Positions 63,464 through 64,000 of a stretch of 64,000 nucleotides of DNA are shown here, piece after piece. The first letter of the stretch is position 1. The number at the start of each line of letters is the position of its first letter. The notes beneath the pieces were generated by a model that was not told where the DNA came from, did not search any database, and saw only the letters and a list, made by a program, of their open reading frames with translations. The DNA is from Branchipolynoe longqiensis. Taxonomy: Eukaryota; Annelida; Polychaeta; Phyllodocida; Polynoidae. The position numbers were made by a program, and so were the translations under genes. The stretch is from assembly GCA_030323885.1 (NCBI GenBank), contig CM059190.1, positions 88,883,865 through 88,947,864 on the forward strand, given 5' to 3'.

Positions 63464-64000
63464 GTTGGATATATAGGATCAAATGTAGTTGTCTTAATTT
63501 CGACAAAATTATATTTCATCGGACCATGCAACTTTAAACCAAGGGAAAGAATAGCCCCTTAGTGTATACTTGGGACTATTTATAGAGTGATACTCTCCTT
63601 GTAAGTTGTAGCGGATTGAACACCAAGGCAGCAGCTAAGGGTTAACTAACCATTTATTTCAACCCTATATTATAGTCTGTTTTAGTATATAATGAAAAGT
63701 AGCTAGATGTTTATGAGCACATTTTTACCCAAAATAGCCAGTGATTTATTACTGCAATTGAGTACATTTTAACCTAAGGCACCGGGGTATTATCTCACTG
63801 ACTCAACACTAGCCGTAATTTAAATGACGCGAATTGATGAGAACTTAGTGAAACAACGCCCTGACCTATAAACAAACGGCAGACCAGCTCAGCCAGCACG
63901 TCGCGCTAGTACTAGTACAACCCGCCGCCCGTCCAACACCCGCGCCTCGCGAACACGCTGCTCGAGCGGCCGCGCAGTGGGTGAGTAGGTCTGAGCTGAC
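63464..64000. other. Intergenic; family M right end; CpG-rich edge
   Basis: ATCGGACCATGCAACTTTAA (63518-63537) is a family M right end. 63890-64000 is CpG-rich and ends with GGTGAGTAGG, a possible splice donor of a 5' exon, but too little is visible to call one. Confidence 0.4.

Overview
This is animal nuclear DNA with no sign of bacterial gene organisation. I infer a marine invertebrate, most likely a mollusc or other lophotrochozoan. The grounds are the element mix (DIRS-type, RTE-type, CR1-type and Gypsy-type retroelements, tRNA-derived SINEs and many short inverted-repeat transposons) and an uncharacterised protein family that I recall from bivalve and cnidarian gene predictions. No intact host gene is visible. 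The best host candidate is one 197-bp internal exon on the minus strand at 18923-19119, with good splice signals at both ends. Nearly everything else is mobile or repetitive DNA, much of it nested.

Layout. 1-6476: DIRS copy A (minus strand; tyrosine recombinase open, other genes broken), with a 5'-truncated RTE LINE inside its leader. 6477-10130: SINE, pogo-like MITEs, a 72-bp tandem repeat and a 64-bp tandem array of tRNA-like units. 10130-12440: a minus-strand pseudogene of the uncharacterised family, interrupted by one Harbinger-like MITE and two SINEs. 13826-18860: a minisatellite split by a CR1-like LINE whose ORF1 carries an esterase-like domain. 18923-23062: the host exon, inverted-repeat elements, SINEs, and a 2.5-kb Gypsy deletion derivative sitting inside a SINE. 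23063-35270: nested MITEs, SINEs and short retroposons.

35271-40701 is DIRS copy B, which keeps its terminal repeats, internal complementary region, Gag, RT-RNase H-methyltransferase and tyrosine recombinase. 43331-50307 is decayed DIRS copy C, holding a nested LINE with a 12-bp target-site duplication. 52057-57578 is a 5.5-kb inverted-repeat element with a near-perfect 9-bp target duplication. It encloses a GC-rich tandem dimer whose units carry a TATA/CArG-like box at one end and a polyadenylation signal at the other. 57579-64000 holds further MITEs, fold-back repeats, SINEs in TG-rich microsatellites and a TA-flanked inverted-repeat element.

How the parts work together. The autonomous elements (DIRS B, and formerly the LINEs and the Gypsy element) would supply the enzymes. 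The many short elements (SINE-A, SINE-B, MITEs) depend on machinery encoded elsewhere. Nesting order, target duplications and LTR divergence give a relative history. All reading frames were read by eye. ORF starts that lack an ATG are flagged, and family names rest on motifs and remembered architectures, not on a search.
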